DNA of 64,000 nt from Burkholderiales bacterium. GTDB lineage: Bacteria > Pseudomonadota > Gammaproteobacteria > Burkholderiales > Nitrosomonadaceae. The position numbers and the translations under genes are program-made. Shown in pieces: positions 63,654-64,000 of the stretch. Location of the stretch: contig JACKLV010000017.1 of assembly GCA_024235755.1 (NCBI GenBank), forward strand, positions 8,660 through 72,659, in the 5' to 3' direction. Under the pieces are notes generated by a model that was given only the letters and a program-made list of their open reading frames with translations, did no database searches and was not told where the DNA came from. Positions within the stretch are counted from its first letter, which is position 1. Every line of letters begins with the position of its first letter.

Positions 63654-64000
63654 ATGATCAGACAGACCACATCAAAACGCCGATGAGCAATTCTTTGGTA
63701 CCGCGGACACCTAAAAAGTGGAACTTCACAGCAATTCAGTTTCATATATCTTTACACACGGCATTGACCTGCAAATCGCAGATAACTTGTAAACATTAAT
63801 CAATCGCTGGAAGCAACACGTAGTAATAACAGGACTTATTTGTCCGCCAAAGGTCATGCTATAAAGAATTAGAAGAAAGAAAACAATAAACTGCAATACC
63901 GAATGCTACAAATTTCTAAAGCCGCCTAATAACGATATCTGAATTTACCGCACTTGGTACAGAATAAACAACCCAACCATATAAAAAAACAAAACCAAAA
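63654..64000. other. Terminal AT-rich stretch, no gene seen
   Basis: About 350 bases after the DUF4157 gene to the window end. Only short frames are present, and no RNA or terminator stands out. Confidence 0.5.

Overview
The window looks like a chromosomal segment of a betaproteobacterium, most likely a Nitrosomonas-type member of the Nitrosomonadales. This is inferred from protein content and base composition only; no rRNA gene or ammonia-oxidation gene is present. Supporting signs are succinylase-pathway lysine genes, two PEP-CTERM proteins, a TfpX/TfpZ pilin accessory protein, an argJ-type arginine pathway, and a mixture of compact housekeeping operons with decayed accessory DNA. No tRNA or rRNA gene was seen.

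Layout. 1-5700: class Ia ribonucleotide reductase (nrdA cut by the window edge, nrdB), fumarase fumC and a small unknown protein. 5800-21400: an accessory, partly decayed region. It holds an IS110 transposase fragment, a ParD antitoxin with a frameshifted ParE, secreted proteins (an HExxH protein, a DUF4168 protein and a decayed copy of it 10 kb away), a PEP-CTERM metalloprotease, a ClsB/YbhP-like pair (phospholipase D plus endonuclease/exonuclease/phosphatase protein), a 1-Cys-type peroxiredoxin, a FadL-type porin pseudogene, a possible catalase tail, an aconitase, a cation efflux pump and a DUF211-VIT pair. 21770-21980: a strong sigma70-type promoter under a Fur-box-like palindrome, followed about 150 bases later by a textbook terminator with no protein gene between, a candidate Fur-controlled small RNA. 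22100-40400: mostly housekeeping (dapC-dapD, miaA, yacG, a Nudix-ThiE fusion, a DUF815 ATPase, argJ, a lipoprotein hydrolase with a macro-domain protein, tpm, a ROK kinase, prfB with its programmed frameshift, ispD-ispF-thpR, tsaB-rimI-uracil-DNA glycosylase).

40500-42200 is a short integron-type cassette array without an integrase: two attC-like sites, two unknown cassette genes on the minus strand and, ahead of them, a promoter over a perfect palindrome and a 20-codon ORF. 42200-46000 holds a frameshifted MFS permease, a PuuD-like membrane protein, a BLES03-family protein, direct repeats and a Phd antitoxin with an internally deleted PIN toxin. 46200-48460 is the rpsP-rimM-trmD-rplS operon with its terminator. 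50100-54200 is a minus-strand surface-polysaccharide group (methyltransferases, O-antigen ligase, GT-B-like protein).

Divergent from that group, 54515-59318 is a tight six-gene plus-strand operon: a KdsB-like CMP-sugar synthetase, an HpcH/HpaI aldolase, a D-2-hydroxyacid dehydrogenase, an NAD-dependent epimerase, an HAD phosphatase and a 6-phosphogluconolactonase-family protein. Together they read as a possible undescribed route to a CMP-activated 3-deoxy-ulosonic acid. The window ends with a bestrophin-like channel and two adjacent genes of the DUF4157 world: a DUF4157-OmpA-like multidomain protein and a companion with an unnamed C-terminal domain.
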